Assembly (NCBI RefSeq): GCF_000003195.3
Contig: NC_012870.2
Span: forward strand, 22,374,501 to 22,438,500
Reading direction: 5' to 3'
Origin: Sorghum bicolor
Taxonomy: Eukaryota > Streptophyta > Magnoliopsida > Poales > Poaceae
DNA: 64,000 bases
Part shown: piece after piece, positions 1 to 9,407 of the stretch
How positions within the stretch are numbered: the first letter of the stretch is position 1
How the letters are laid out: every line of letters starts with the position of its first letter
Made by a program: the position numbers and the translations under genes
Notes under the pieces: generated by a model
Databases searched by the model: none
Told to the model about the DNA's origin: nothing
The model's input: only the letters and a program-made list of their open reading frames with translations

Positions 1-1194
1 TCAATTTTAATTATCAAATAAACAAGGGAAAGGACCCATATGCAACCAACACCTAGAATTAGGGTTTGATCTGACAGAATTCCACGAGTTTTGTTGTTTA
101 TCTGTTTCTGCAGGGGGTTATCCGGAAATAAGGAAGAAAGGCCCACATGTCGGGATTACATAGAGATAACAACGCACCACACGATTTTCTACCATCCAGA
201 AGACTCCAGAAGCCACGGGAAGAAGACAGAGGCCGAAAGGGGCCAGGCCCAGGGCGCCCGCCCCCTATTGGATCTAGTTCGGGACTCTCTTCGCACGGGA
301 TATTCCACTGACCTATTGGATCAAGAAAAACATAGTACCACCTCGTCTACCGACCCAAAAACGCATAGAAGGGAAGGACTATATAAGGAGACCCCCCTGG
401 CCCCTGGAGAAGACATGAAGAAATTATCATAGAGACTGAGTGGTGCCCTCGAAGGAAAACCTCTTCTCTAATTAATATTTCTTTTTAGGCTTAGCAACCA
501 ATGTAAGGTAGAAATAGATCTTCTAGTTTCTACTAGATTGAGAGAGATAGAGTGGAGGTGTAGATTGGAGGAAGCCCGGCCTGTCGGTGTCTACTCCAAG
601 CTTGTACCTGCGGGATCAATTTCTCCTCACCCGAAGCTTGCTCCTAGGATTTTTCAGTATTTCGACTTCTAAATTCTAGTAAGTTCTTGTTTTATTGTTC
701 TTATGGTTTATGAGTTTACTTTAATCTCTTTGCATAGAGTTTAGAGTAATCATTGCTGGCGTAAACGTGGTGTTTAGGCTGGGGTACTCATAGATATTCC
801 CTGACTAGCTGGACCGTGGTAGTAGTGAGGAACGTGACAATTCCGAGTTACCTTTGTAGATCACATCTCGTTAGCAGGAAGGATAGGGTTTATAGGTGCG
901 GGTTGAACATCCTTTGTGGTGTCTAGATTCCGTTAGCCTCCCCATTAGAACAATAGATCATCCTTATCAAGGTTAGAAGGAGACTACGGTTCCAGTCTTC
1001 TCTATTTATCACTCACATCGAAAGACATTCTTTGTGCCTAAAGGTTAGTAGTAATAGACCGGTTAGTCAGATGCACTCTTTCTCCTAGTGGTAAAAAAAT
1101 AAATACGATACTCTGGATAACCTCCCGGGTGAAGTGCTCACCGATATCCGTGCGCTTGCGGATCAATTCCTTATTGCGTTCCCAAATATGAACA
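1..1194 (+). repeat. 5' LTR of A1 (truncated at window start)
   Basis: It is near-identical to 8011-9243, with scattered substitutions and one indel of about 20 bp in a GC-rich repeat (one GGGCGCCCGCCC unit here, two in the 3' copy). It ends in a form of ATATCAACA just before the primer binding site. A TATATAA box lies at 380-386. Short ORFs inside it, such as 91-432, recur in every LTR of this family and are not credible genes. Confidence 0.95.
380..386 (+). promoter_or_regulatory. LTR TATA box
   Basis: TATATAA in the middle of the 5' LTR, about 116 bp after the GGGCGCCCGCCC motif at 252-263. The same box is found at 8430-8436 in the 3' LTR and at 30077-30083 in A2. It is the likely core promoter for the genomic RNA and would place the U3/R boundary about 30 bp downstream. 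Confidence 0.75.
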
Positions 1195-1202
1195 AGCATT
1201 TC

Positions 1203-1220
1203 TGGCGCCGTTGCCGGGGA
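1203..1220 (+). other. Primer binding site, tRNA-Asp type (A1)
   Basis: The 18 bases TGGCGCCGTTGCCGGGGA are complementary to the 3' end of plant tRNA-Asp including CCA, and lie 8 bp after the 5' LTR end. This is where minus-strand DNA synthesis would be primed. Athila/Tat elements commonly use this site. Confidence 0.9.
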
Positions 1221-1313
1221 GAAAGACGGTTGCTGAGATAACCTGAGTCTTACTACTAGCTTGTATCTATACTTTTATCTTTTCTTATCTTTTATATTCT
1301 TTATTCTTACCTT

Positions 1314-2070
1314 ATGGAAAACCAAAATTCTAAATCGATCCATGAGTCTGCAATCCCTTCAGCAACTGACCTTTTACCATGGGAATCATCATAGCCTATC
1401 CAAACATCCCAGTATAAGTTAAGTTCTAGGTTGATTGCCATGATTCAAAACCTATCTTTTTCGGGAAAGGAAGACGAAAACCCTTACCTTCATATTAGAG
1501 ATTTTGAGCAAACATGTGATTGTCTTCGCATTGAAGGCATTTCTGATAAAACTTTACGTTGGAAGCTTTTTCCTTTTTCCTTAAGGGGAGAAGCTAGACA
1601 ATGGTACAGTCAGAAGGTAAGTCAACAACAAGGTGAATGGGGAGTTTTACGAGCCAACTTTTGTCTAGATTTCTATTCCCTTGACCGTATAGCCGACCTT
1701 AGACTTGAAGTCCTATCTTTTAAACAAAAAGATAATAAAACTTTGGGAAAATCCTAGAAATGTTTTTCTGATCTTTTAGAATCTGGTCCAAACCTTAATC
1801 TTGAAGACCATGTTCTTTTATTCCACTTTTTTCGAGGTCTTCATAAAAATCACAAACAAATGCTACACACAATGTCTAGAGGTTCTTTCTTTCGCATCCC
1901 TGGTGATGAAGCTAGAGTGATCCTAGATAGAATCCTAGAAGCTGAGATGGATAATACCCTTCATGATGAAACCTACGAAGCCGAAGTAGACACTCTACCA
2001 AATTCTTTAGCTACTTTAGCTATCCCAAGTTCTGAGCCACAAGAGGAAGAAATTCCACCACCGGACTTCA
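1314..2070 (+). pseudogene. gag: A1 gag region, interrupted
   Basis: The likely start is the ATG at 1314, since the homologous ORFs of A2 and A3 start at the equivalent ATG. The reading frame is interrupted by TAG at 1392-1394 and TAG at 1755-1757, then continues in the same frame into pol. Residues coded by about 1440-1740 look like a plant retrotransposon gag (capsid) domain, with a phenylalanine/tryptophan-rich core and a region ending in EVLSFKQKDN. No CCHC zinc knuckle is visible before the protease region. Gag would form the virus-like particle. The stop at 1755 stands where relatives have tryptophan, a one-transition change (TGG to TAG). Confidence 0.8.
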
Positions 2071-4407
2071 TGCTGGATATAGAATCCGATCTTTTTGCCG
2101 ATTTTGGAAATATTTCAAACTACCATTCTATTGACAAACCCCAAAACGGTAAGTTTAGCATTTATTTGCCAAGTGAATATAAATTGAGAGAGCTTATCTC
2201 AGTCATGAGTAGCGAATGGTTGGAGGAATCAGAGCTTTCCTCTGAGGTGATCCGTTTGGACACACCCTCTATAACTATACGCTGTGCTTATAATTCTGAT
2301 CGATTTAATGCTCTTTATAATCCTGTTGTGGGGATCAACATCATGTCTGAATCTTTTGCACTTAAACTATTTAAAAATCTTGTCTTAACCCCCACAACAA
2401 AGGTCATAAAGGAATCTTCGGGACGATTAGTCCCCAGTCTTGGAATTATTAATGTCCTACCTCTTACGGTAGAAGGCTCCAAGGTTCATTTGAACTTCTA
2501 TATCTTTGATACATGGGACTTCGACCTATTGATAGGACAACCTTTTAGAAGACTCCTTTATGAAGGTCATACTGGAAAGCTACACATTTCTTTTGGAAAA
2601 ACTTTTAAATTCCCGATAACAATTTCACATTCCTTAAACAATAAGGCCGAGTCATATCTTTTGCCTGATCCTATGGAGGAGGTAAAGGCTGCATCTCTAG
2701 AGCTTTTAGATGAACCAGACTTAGAAGACGAAACTCCTTTCTTCACTGAAGAAGAAGACGAACCTTCTGAGCCTGAACCCTTAGATGAGTTTGCAGAAAC
2801 ACCTAGACCTCCCATAGAGCTTAAAACTTTACCACCCGGTCTTACCTATGCTTTCCTAAACAATAATCCAGAGTTCCCTGTAATCATTAGCGATAAACTC
2901 ACTCAGGATCAAACTCTGCGATTAAAGACCATTCTTGAAAAACATCACTCAGTTTTTGGCTACTCACTTCAAGATCTTACAGGAATCAGTCCTATGATTT
3001 GTACCCATCGTATTCCAACAGATCCCTCTGTTACACCCTCTCGAGAACCCCAACGTAGACTTAACAACACTATGAGAGAGGTAGTTAAAAAGGAAGTTAT
3101 AAAGTTGCTGCATGCAGGGATTATATATCCTGTGCCGCACAGTGAGTGGGTAAGCCCAGTGCAAGTTGTGCCTAAGAAAGGAGGCATGACTGTTATTATG
3201 AATGAAAAGAACGAGCTAATTCCACAATGCACCGTCACAGGATGGCGGATGTGTATAGACTATAGAAAACTAAACAAAGCCACGAGAAAGGATCACTTTC
3301 CTTTGCCTTTCATGGATGAGATGCTAGAGCGGTTAGCAAACCATTCGTTCTTCTGTTTCTTAGATGGATATTCAGGGTATCACCAAATCCCGATCCATCC
3401 CGATGACCAAAGCAAAACCACTTTTACATGCCCACTTACCGTAGAATGTCTTTTGGGTTATGTAATGCACCAGCTTCTTTTCAAAGATGCATGATGTCTA
3501 TATTTTCTGATATGATTGAAGAGATTATGGAAGTTTTCATGGATGATTTCTCTGTTTATGGAAAAACTTTTGATAGTTGTCTTGAAAACTTAGACAAGGT
3601 TTTGCAAAGATGTGAAGAAAAGCACTTAATCCTTAATTGGGAAAAATGTCATTTTATGGTTAGAGAAGGAATAGTGCTAGGACACTTAGTGTCTGAAAGA
3701 GGTATTGAGGTAGATAAAGCTAAAATTGAAGTAATTGAACAACTACCTCCACCTGTGATTATAAAAGGAATTCGAAGCTTTCTTGGCCATGCTGGTTTTT
3801 ATCGTAGATTCATAAAAGATTTTTCATTTATTGCTAGACCACTTACTCTTTTGCTAGCCAAGGATGTTCCTTTCGAATTTGATGATGCATGTCTAACATC
3901 TTTCAATTTATTAAAGAAAGCACTCATCTCTGCACCAATCATTCAACCCCTGATTGGTCGTTGCCTTTTGAAATTATGTGTGATGCTAGTGATTATGTTG
4001 TGGGGGCAGTATTGGGACAAACTAAAGATAAGAAGCATCATGCAATTGCTTATGCCAGTAAAACTTTGACAGGAGCTCAACTTAATTATGCAACCACTGA
4101 AAAAGAGCTTCTGGCTGTTGTCTTTGCCATTGATAAATTTAGATCTTATTTAGTTGGAGCTAAAATAATTGTTTACACTGATCATGCTGCACTAAAATAT
4201 TTGCTCACTAAAAAAGATGCTAAACCTCGCCTGATTAGATGGATCTTATTACTCCAAGAATTTGACTTAGAAATAAAAGATAAAAAAGGAGTAGAAAATT
4301 CTGTTGCAGATCACTTGTCTAGAATGTATTTTAAGAGTCCACAGGAAACCCCCATCAATGATTCACTCCGGGATGACATGCTCTACGGGATTAACAGGTC
4401 TGACCCC
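2071..4407 (+). pseudogene. pol: A1 pol: protease-like region, reverse transcriptase, RNase H, broken
   Basis: The frame that opens at 1860 runs to 3494. It holds a region in the protease position (about 2270-2560) without a DTG/DSG triad (it reads ALYNPVVGINIMS), an acidic linker, and the first half of RT (3090-3430). A small deletion with frameshift near 3430-3440 removes residues before YRRMSFG. RT resumes in another frame, with the FMDD active site near 3536-3547. A one-base deletion in the C run near 3946-3951 shifts the frame again into RNase H (DAS, YTDH and VADHLSR motifs, 3960-4325). A stop at 4408 ends it. RT would copy the RNA and RNase H would remove the template. The active-site motifs are intact locally but the polyprotein is dead. 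Confidence 0.9.
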
Positions 4408-4410
4408 TAG

Positions 4411-5694
4411 TATGCAGATATTGTTAATTTTATGGTTTCAGGGTAGGTACCACCAGGAGCAAACAAGAAGAAGCTTATTCAAGAAAGTCGTTCACATATA
4501 TGGGATGAACCATACCTCTTCCGAGTATGCTCTGATGGCTTACTTAGGAGATGTGTGACCACTGAGGAAGGATGGAAGATCATTGACAGATGTCATTCAT
4601 CACCATATGGAGGTCACTATGGAGCATTCCGTACACATTCAAAAATCTGGCAGTGTGGATTCTACTGGCCTACAATGTATGAAGACACGAAGCAATATAT
4701 CAGAAGATGTGGGCCATGTCAAAGGCACGGAAACATAAATACAAGGGATGCAATGCCACTCACCAACAACCTTCAGATTGAGCTCTTTGATGTCTGGGGA
4801 ATAGACTACATGGGTCCATTTCCTCCATCAAAGAAGTGTGAGTACATCTTGGTGGCAGTTGACTATGTCTCCAAGTGGGTAGAGGCATTACCCTACAAGC
4901 ATGCCGACAACGTCAGTTCAAAGAGGATGTTTGAAGAAATTATATTTCCAATATTTGGAGTTCCCAGAGTAGTGATAAGTGATGGAGGAGCACACTTCAT
5001 CGACAAACGCTTCAAGCAATATCTATCAAAACATGGAATCCGTCACAACGTCGCTACCCCTTATCATCCTCAGACAAGTGGCCAAGCAGAGACTTCCAAC
5101 AAACAAATCAAGAATATTCTTCAGAAGACAGTAAATGAAATGGGAACAGCGTGGAAAGACAAGTTACCCGATGCACTCTGGGCATACCGGACAGCATACA
5201 AGACCCCAATTGGAATGTCTCCATACCAATTGGTGTACGGGAAGACTTGCCATCTACCTGTTGAACTAGAGTTCAAAGCACACTGGACCATAAAGAGATG
5301 GAATATGGACCTGGATGTTGCTGGAGATTATAGAAGAATGCAACTATCAGAATTGGAAGAATGGCGAGAGAAAGCATATCACAATTCAAAGATTTACAAA
5401 GAAAGAGTCAAAAGGTGGCATGACAAGAGAATCAAGAAGAAGGAGTTCACACCCGGAGATAAGGTATTACTTTTTAATTCCAGGGTGAAGCTTTTCGGGC
5501 ATGGAAAACTCCGGAGCAAATGGGAAGGACCATTCAAGGTAATTAACTCATCATCCCACGGAGCTATCACACTTCAAAATAGCGAAGGTACGTTATTCAA
5601 GGTAAATGGTCAACGTCTTAAATTATTTTTAGAGCCCAATGAGGAATTTGAAGAAATAGACGTAGTCCATTTTTACCTTCCCATGGAGAATTAG
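4411..5694 (+). pseudogene. A1 integrase segment
   Basis: It follows RNase H in the same frame, separated by two TAG stops (4408-4410 and 4444-4446). From 4447 an uninterrupted frame of more than 400 codons runs to 5694. It has the HHCC zinc finger (H..H, then CGPC) near residues 15-60 of the segment starting at 4555. The DDE core aspartates sit in GIDYMGPF and ISDGGAHF and the glutamate in SGQAETSN. The C-terminal part contains a GPY-like WEGPFKV. No chromodomain is seen, as expected for the Athila/Tat branch. The role is insertion of element DNA. The domain itself looks intact; only its link to upstream pol is broken. Confidence 0.9.
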
Positions 5695-6071
5695 AGCCCG
5701 ACACTTTTAGTCTGATGTTTTTGGGTCATATATATATTTTTCTGAATAATTTCGCATCTAGAACCGCGCTCGGAAAAGTGGGCCCACAGAGGGGCCAGAG
5801 AGAGGGCGGGCGCCCAGCTCAGGTGGGCGGGCGCCCAGCTCCTGTTCCCCCTCGGTCCCGACTTTCTCTGTTATGGAAAATGCAATTATGGTAATTCGAA
5901 TAATCCCTCAGATAGAAAGTTTCGCACGCACGTCGACGGGAGAAACCCGGACAACCCATAGAGGCACTTTTTGACCCCTATATAAATAGACCCCTGACCT
6001 CAGTTTTCAAACACCAAACCACCAAGCCTTCTCTCCTTCAATTAGAGCTTGATTAGTTCCTTGCTGCTCCA
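5695..6071 (+). promoter_or_regulatory. Putative internal promoter region of the A1 extra ORF
   Basis: This non-coding spacer between integrase and the extra ORF holds two copies of GGGCGGGCGCCC (5804-5815 and 5825-5836), the exact reverse complement of the 12-mer in the LTR. It then has a TATATAAATA box at 5979-5988, 84 bp before the ORF's ATG. A GGGGCCAG stretch next to the GC motif also recurs in the LTR upstream of its TATA box. The layout suggests a separate transcription unit; no expression evidence is available here. Confidence 0.55.
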
Positions 6072-6701
6072 ATGGCCGAGAAGTACCACGATGATTGGGA
6101 AGTCGTCCCCTTCAACCTCAACATGGAGCCTATGGAAGACCCCGATGCCCGTGCTCTCGTTCCGGCCAACACAGAAAGACAGCTAGAAGCCATGCCATTA
6201 CGCCAATGCAGCTCCGCCAAATCCTACCATGCTCAACCAGTTCTCACCGCACCGCCACAACCCCTACTCCTCAAAGGATCATCATCCAAGACGAAGACCA
6301 CTATCAAGGTGCCAACCGGCACGAGGATCCTTCCACCTAGACCTAATGAGAGGGTCGTTGGAGTCAAGACCAACCGAAGCGGCGAGATCAGCAGCGTTCG
6401 CTACACTACGGAGGAGGAAAGGCCTTACTTTAAAGGGATTAGAGCAGCCAAAGTCCGTTTCATCCCTCCAAAGGCAGCCCCGAAGCACTCTCTCAATGCT
6501 TTCGAGACACCTCCCAAGCGTCGCAAGACTATAATGGATATTGATGAGGAAGTTCGCAGGCTAGATAGAGTTATTATAGACCTCCAGTCCTCGATTAATT
6601 CCCTCACTAGGCAGCTCTCTAACCACAACACCATTATATTAGGCCTTAGGCAGGATCTTGCCAGTGCCAACAAGAAGATCAAGGAATTAGAGCGCCGCTA
6701 A
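6072..6701 (+). CDS. Extra sense ORF downstream of pol in A1 (209 aa, unknown function)
   Basis: This is an intact 209-codon ORF in the position where some Athila elements carry an env-like gene. I do not recognise a family. It has no signal peptide and no obvious membrane segment, so an envelope role is not supported. Residues 1-60 are acidic and Pro-containing, and 65-130 are basic and Ser/Pro-rich. A short basic patch, PPKRRKT, near residue 150 could be a nuclear localisation signal. The last 55 residues (from DIDEEVRRLDR) show heptad-like hydrophobic spacing, suggesting a coiled coil. It has its own TATA box (5979), and poly(A) signals follow. It is intact although gag-pol is broken. Start choice: first ATG after the TATA box, in AATGGCC context. 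Confidence 0.65.
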   Translation: MAEKYHDDWEVVPFNLNMEPMEDPDARALVPANTERQLEAMPLRQCSSAKSYHAQPVLTAPPQPLLLKGSSSKTKTTIKVPTGTRILPPRPNERVVGVKTNRSGEISSVRYTTEEERPYFKGIRAAKVRFIPPKAAPKHSLNAFETPPKRRKTIMDIDEEVRRLDRVIIDLQSSINSLTRQLSNHNTIILGLRQDLASANKKIKELERR

Positions 6702-6827
6702 GTTATCTAGATTAGACCTTGAGGCAATACATCTTAGTCATTTATCTTTAAATTCGGTTTAGGTTTGCTATTATCATCAGTTTACTATTATCATCAGTTT
6801 GCTATCAGTTTGCTACTAGTCTTTTGT

Positions 6828-6851
6828 AATAAATGCCTCAAGATTAATAAA
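6828..6851 (+). terminator. Two AATAAA poly(A) signals after the extra ORF
   Basis: AATAAA occurs at 6828-6833 and again at 6846-6851, about 130-150 bp after the stop codon of the 209-aa ORF. A short degenerate tandem repeat (tattatcatcagtttgc-like, about 6768-6815) precedes them. With the upstream TATA box they outline a complete small transcription unit inside the retroelement. Confidence 0.5.
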
Positions 6852-6914
6852 GAGTATTATTATTATTATGTCTTGTGTGTCTCTACTTTATTTTTGTGCA
6901 AGAAAGCAGAAAAC

Positions 6915-6928
6915 AAGTATGGGGGAGA
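6915..6928 (+). other. Internal PPT-like tract (A1)
   Basis: AAGTATGGGGGAGA matches the true polypurine tract of this element (AAGTATGGGGGTATT at 7996-8010) over its first 11 bases. It lies just after the extra-ORF transcription unit. It could act as a second plus-strand primer, or be the remnant of a module boundary. Confidence 0.5.
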
Positions 6929-7995
6929 TCCCTCAACATGCTAAACATACTCCGACCACACCACTCCACGATTCAGGTACACACTCTGCACACTTTACTT
7001 TACACATACATATTTTGATTATGCAGATTACTGTTTCCGACATGATAAATTAAAAAGATTAAAATATTTCTAATCATGATTAATCTCAATCTGTGATATT
7101 TTCTGGAAACTTGCAATTATTATAAAATCATTTTAAAACCCTGTGTTACTTAAGTCAATATAGAATATGTGATGGTAGAGTATGAGTTTCTTATTCTTGA
7201 TATCATTGTTGCTTGGAGAATTTATTTCAAAATATTCAAAATTCTAGCTACCATCCTCAGTGTTTTATATGCCTGATAAAACTGAAAATATTAATTATGA
7301 TTACAAAAGCTATCTACTCTGTATTGAGTTTGTTCAAAATGAGTTAGACCCTTGTTGAGAGATTTATCATGCTCCTAAGATCAAGACATTATTTCAGAAA
7401 GATTCACTCTTCCGAAGTATTATTGCATTAGAGGCATGGGCTATGCAAAAATAGAGATATTTCGAGGAAATAAAAAGGAGCAAGTGCTCGATAACCTCAC
7501 AGAAAAAATGGACAAGTGTCCGGCAGTAGAATTAGGGGTACCTCGGTATCCACTTAAAAAAAAATGATAGCCCATGGTCTCTCTAATAAGCAATATGCCA
7601 GCAAGAGTTGACAAAGATTTTAATTTCCAAAGTCTTTGATCTAAGAGTATGACATTCCCCTCCTCGGATCCCGTTTTGATCAGGCAATAAATGCAAATTA
7701 AGTATGCTTGAGAATTTTTTGCAAAATAAAACAACCTCAGTGAGATATATAAAAGATAATGAGTGATCTGAGAAGAACCTATGAGGATAAAAAGGTCTGC
7801 TAACTTTCTTTCAAAAATATACAAAAGCTCCAAGTGACAGGATTGAGAAGAAAGGATCTTTACTCTTAACCATAAACATCCCTGACTATGGTACACAGTG
7901 GATTTTTAACACCCTGCAAATATAAAGAATGTTTTAAATGTTTACCCTAGATATTTTTTCTTAAAAATCCTTTTCTCGAGGACGAGTAAAAGCCT
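6929..7995 (+). other. A1 non-coding 3' region with paired mini-hairpins
   Basis: No credible sense ORF is present. Bases 7470-7560 are conserved in A2 (35360-35470) and, inverted, in A3 (39295-39390). Inside are two 12-base hairpins with AAGT loops, at 7478-7489 (GAGC stem) and 7510-7521 (GGAC stem). The 12-mer CTCGAGGACGAG lies at 7975-7986. The ORF on the minus strand at 7441-7896 has no recognisable motif and is treated as chance. Confidence 0.6.
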
Positions 7996-8010
7996 AAGTA
8001 TGGGGGTATT
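7996..8010 (+). other. Polypurine tract of A1
   Basis: AAGTATGGGGGTATT directly precedes the 3' LTR start TGTTGA at 8011. This is where plus-strand DNA synthesis would begin. Confidence 0.75.
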
Positions 8011-9243
8011 TGTTGACGGTTCTTAAGTATCAATTTTAATTATCAAATAAACAAGGGAAAGGACCCATATGCAACCAACACCTAGAATTAGGGTTTGATC
8101 TGACAGAATTCCACGAGTTTTGTTGTTTATCTGTTTCTGCAGGGGGTTATCAGGAAATAAGGAAGAAAGGCCCACATGTCGGGATTACATAGAGATAACA
8201 ATGCACCGCACGATTTTCTACCATCTAGAAGACTCCAGAAGCCACGGGAAGAAGACGGAGGCCGAAAGGGGCCAGGCCCAGGGCACCCGCCCTGGTGACC
8301 TGGGCGCCCGCCCCCAGTTGGATCCAGTTCGGGACTCTCTTCGCACGGGATATTCCACCGACCTATTGGATCAAGAAAAATATAGTACCACCTCGTCTAC
8401 CGACCCAAAAATGCATAGAAGGGAAGGACTATATAAGGAGACCCCATGGCCCCTGGAGAAGACATGAAGAAATTATCATAGAGACTGAGGGGTGCCCTCG
8501 AAGGAAAACCTCTTCTCTAATTAATATTTCTTTTTAGGCTTAGCAACCAATGTAAGGTAGAAATAGATCTTCTAGTTTCTACTAGATTGAGAGAGATAGA
8601 GTGGAGGTGTAGATTGGAGGAAGCCCGGCCTGTCGGTGTCTACTCCAAGCTTGTACCTGCGGGATCAAGTTCTCCTAACCCGAAGCTTGCTCCTAGGATT
8701 CTTCAGTATTTCGACTTCTAAATTCTAGTAAGTTCTTGTTTTATTGTTCTTATGGTTTATGAGTTTACTTTAATCTCTTCGCGTAGAGTTTAGAGTAATC
8801 ATTGCTGGCATAAACGTGGTGTTTAGGCTGGGGTACTCATAGATATTCCCTGACTAGCTGGACCGTGGTAGTAGTGAGGAACGTGACAATTCCGAGTTAC
8901 CTTTGTAGATCACATCTCGTTAGCAGGAAGGATAGGGTTTATAGGTGCGGGTTGAACATCCTTTGTGGTGTCTAGATTCCGTTAGCCTCCCCATTAGAAC
9001 AATAGATCATCCTTACCAAGGTTAGAAGGAGACTACGGTTGCAGTCTTCTCTATTTATCACTCACATCGAAAGACATTCTTTGTGCCTAAAGGTTAGTAG
9101 TAATAGACCGGTTAGTCAGATGCACTCTTTCTCCTAGTGGTAAAAAAATAAATACGATACTCTGGATAACCTCCCAGGTGAAGTGCTCACCGATATCCGT
9201 GCGCTTGCGGATCAATTCCTTATTGCGTTCCCAAATATCAACA
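8011..9243 (+). repeat. 3' LTR of A1 (1233 bp)
   Basis: It starts TGTTGACGG and ends ATATCAACA, an inverted terminal match. It aligns with 1-1194 throughout, apart from a duplicated GC-rich unit (8281-8292 and 8302-8313). TATATAA is at 8430-8436. Confidence 0.95.
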
Positions 9244-9407
9244 AAGTGCATTTTAGTTTTGGTTTTTTTTAGTGCTAGTTGCGATTGTATTTGTTGTAGC
9301 CAAGCTTTCCTAAATTAATCACTATGTATCTTGGACATGTTGTGCAATAAGATGAGAAACTATATATGTGCATGGTTTTCATAATATATATGTTATATTT
9401 AATCCAG

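Larger units (their letters stand above)
1..9243 (+). mobile_element. Athila-type Ty3/gypsy LTR retrotransposon A1, left end cut by window
   Basis: The two LTRs (1-1194 and 8011-9243) enclose a tRNA-Asp primer site, a gag-pol region in the order gag, protease-like region, RT, RNase H, integrase, an extra ORF, and a polypurine tract. Window base 1 aligns with base 8030 of the 3' LTR, so about 19 bp of the 5' LTR lie outside. The RT and integrase resemble the plant Athila/Tat branch. The polyprotein carries several stops and frameshifts, so this copy is not autonomous now. The element lies inside a CACTA transposon. The 5 bases after the 3' LTR (9244-9248, aagtg) are the expected target duplication, but its partner is off-window. 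Confidence 0.93.

Noticed and set aside
6072..6701. Extra ORF of A1 as an envelope-like gene
   Set aside because: The position fits, but there is no signal peptide, transmembrane segment or glycoprotein-type Cys pattern; a soluble, possibly nuclear coiled-coil protein fits better.
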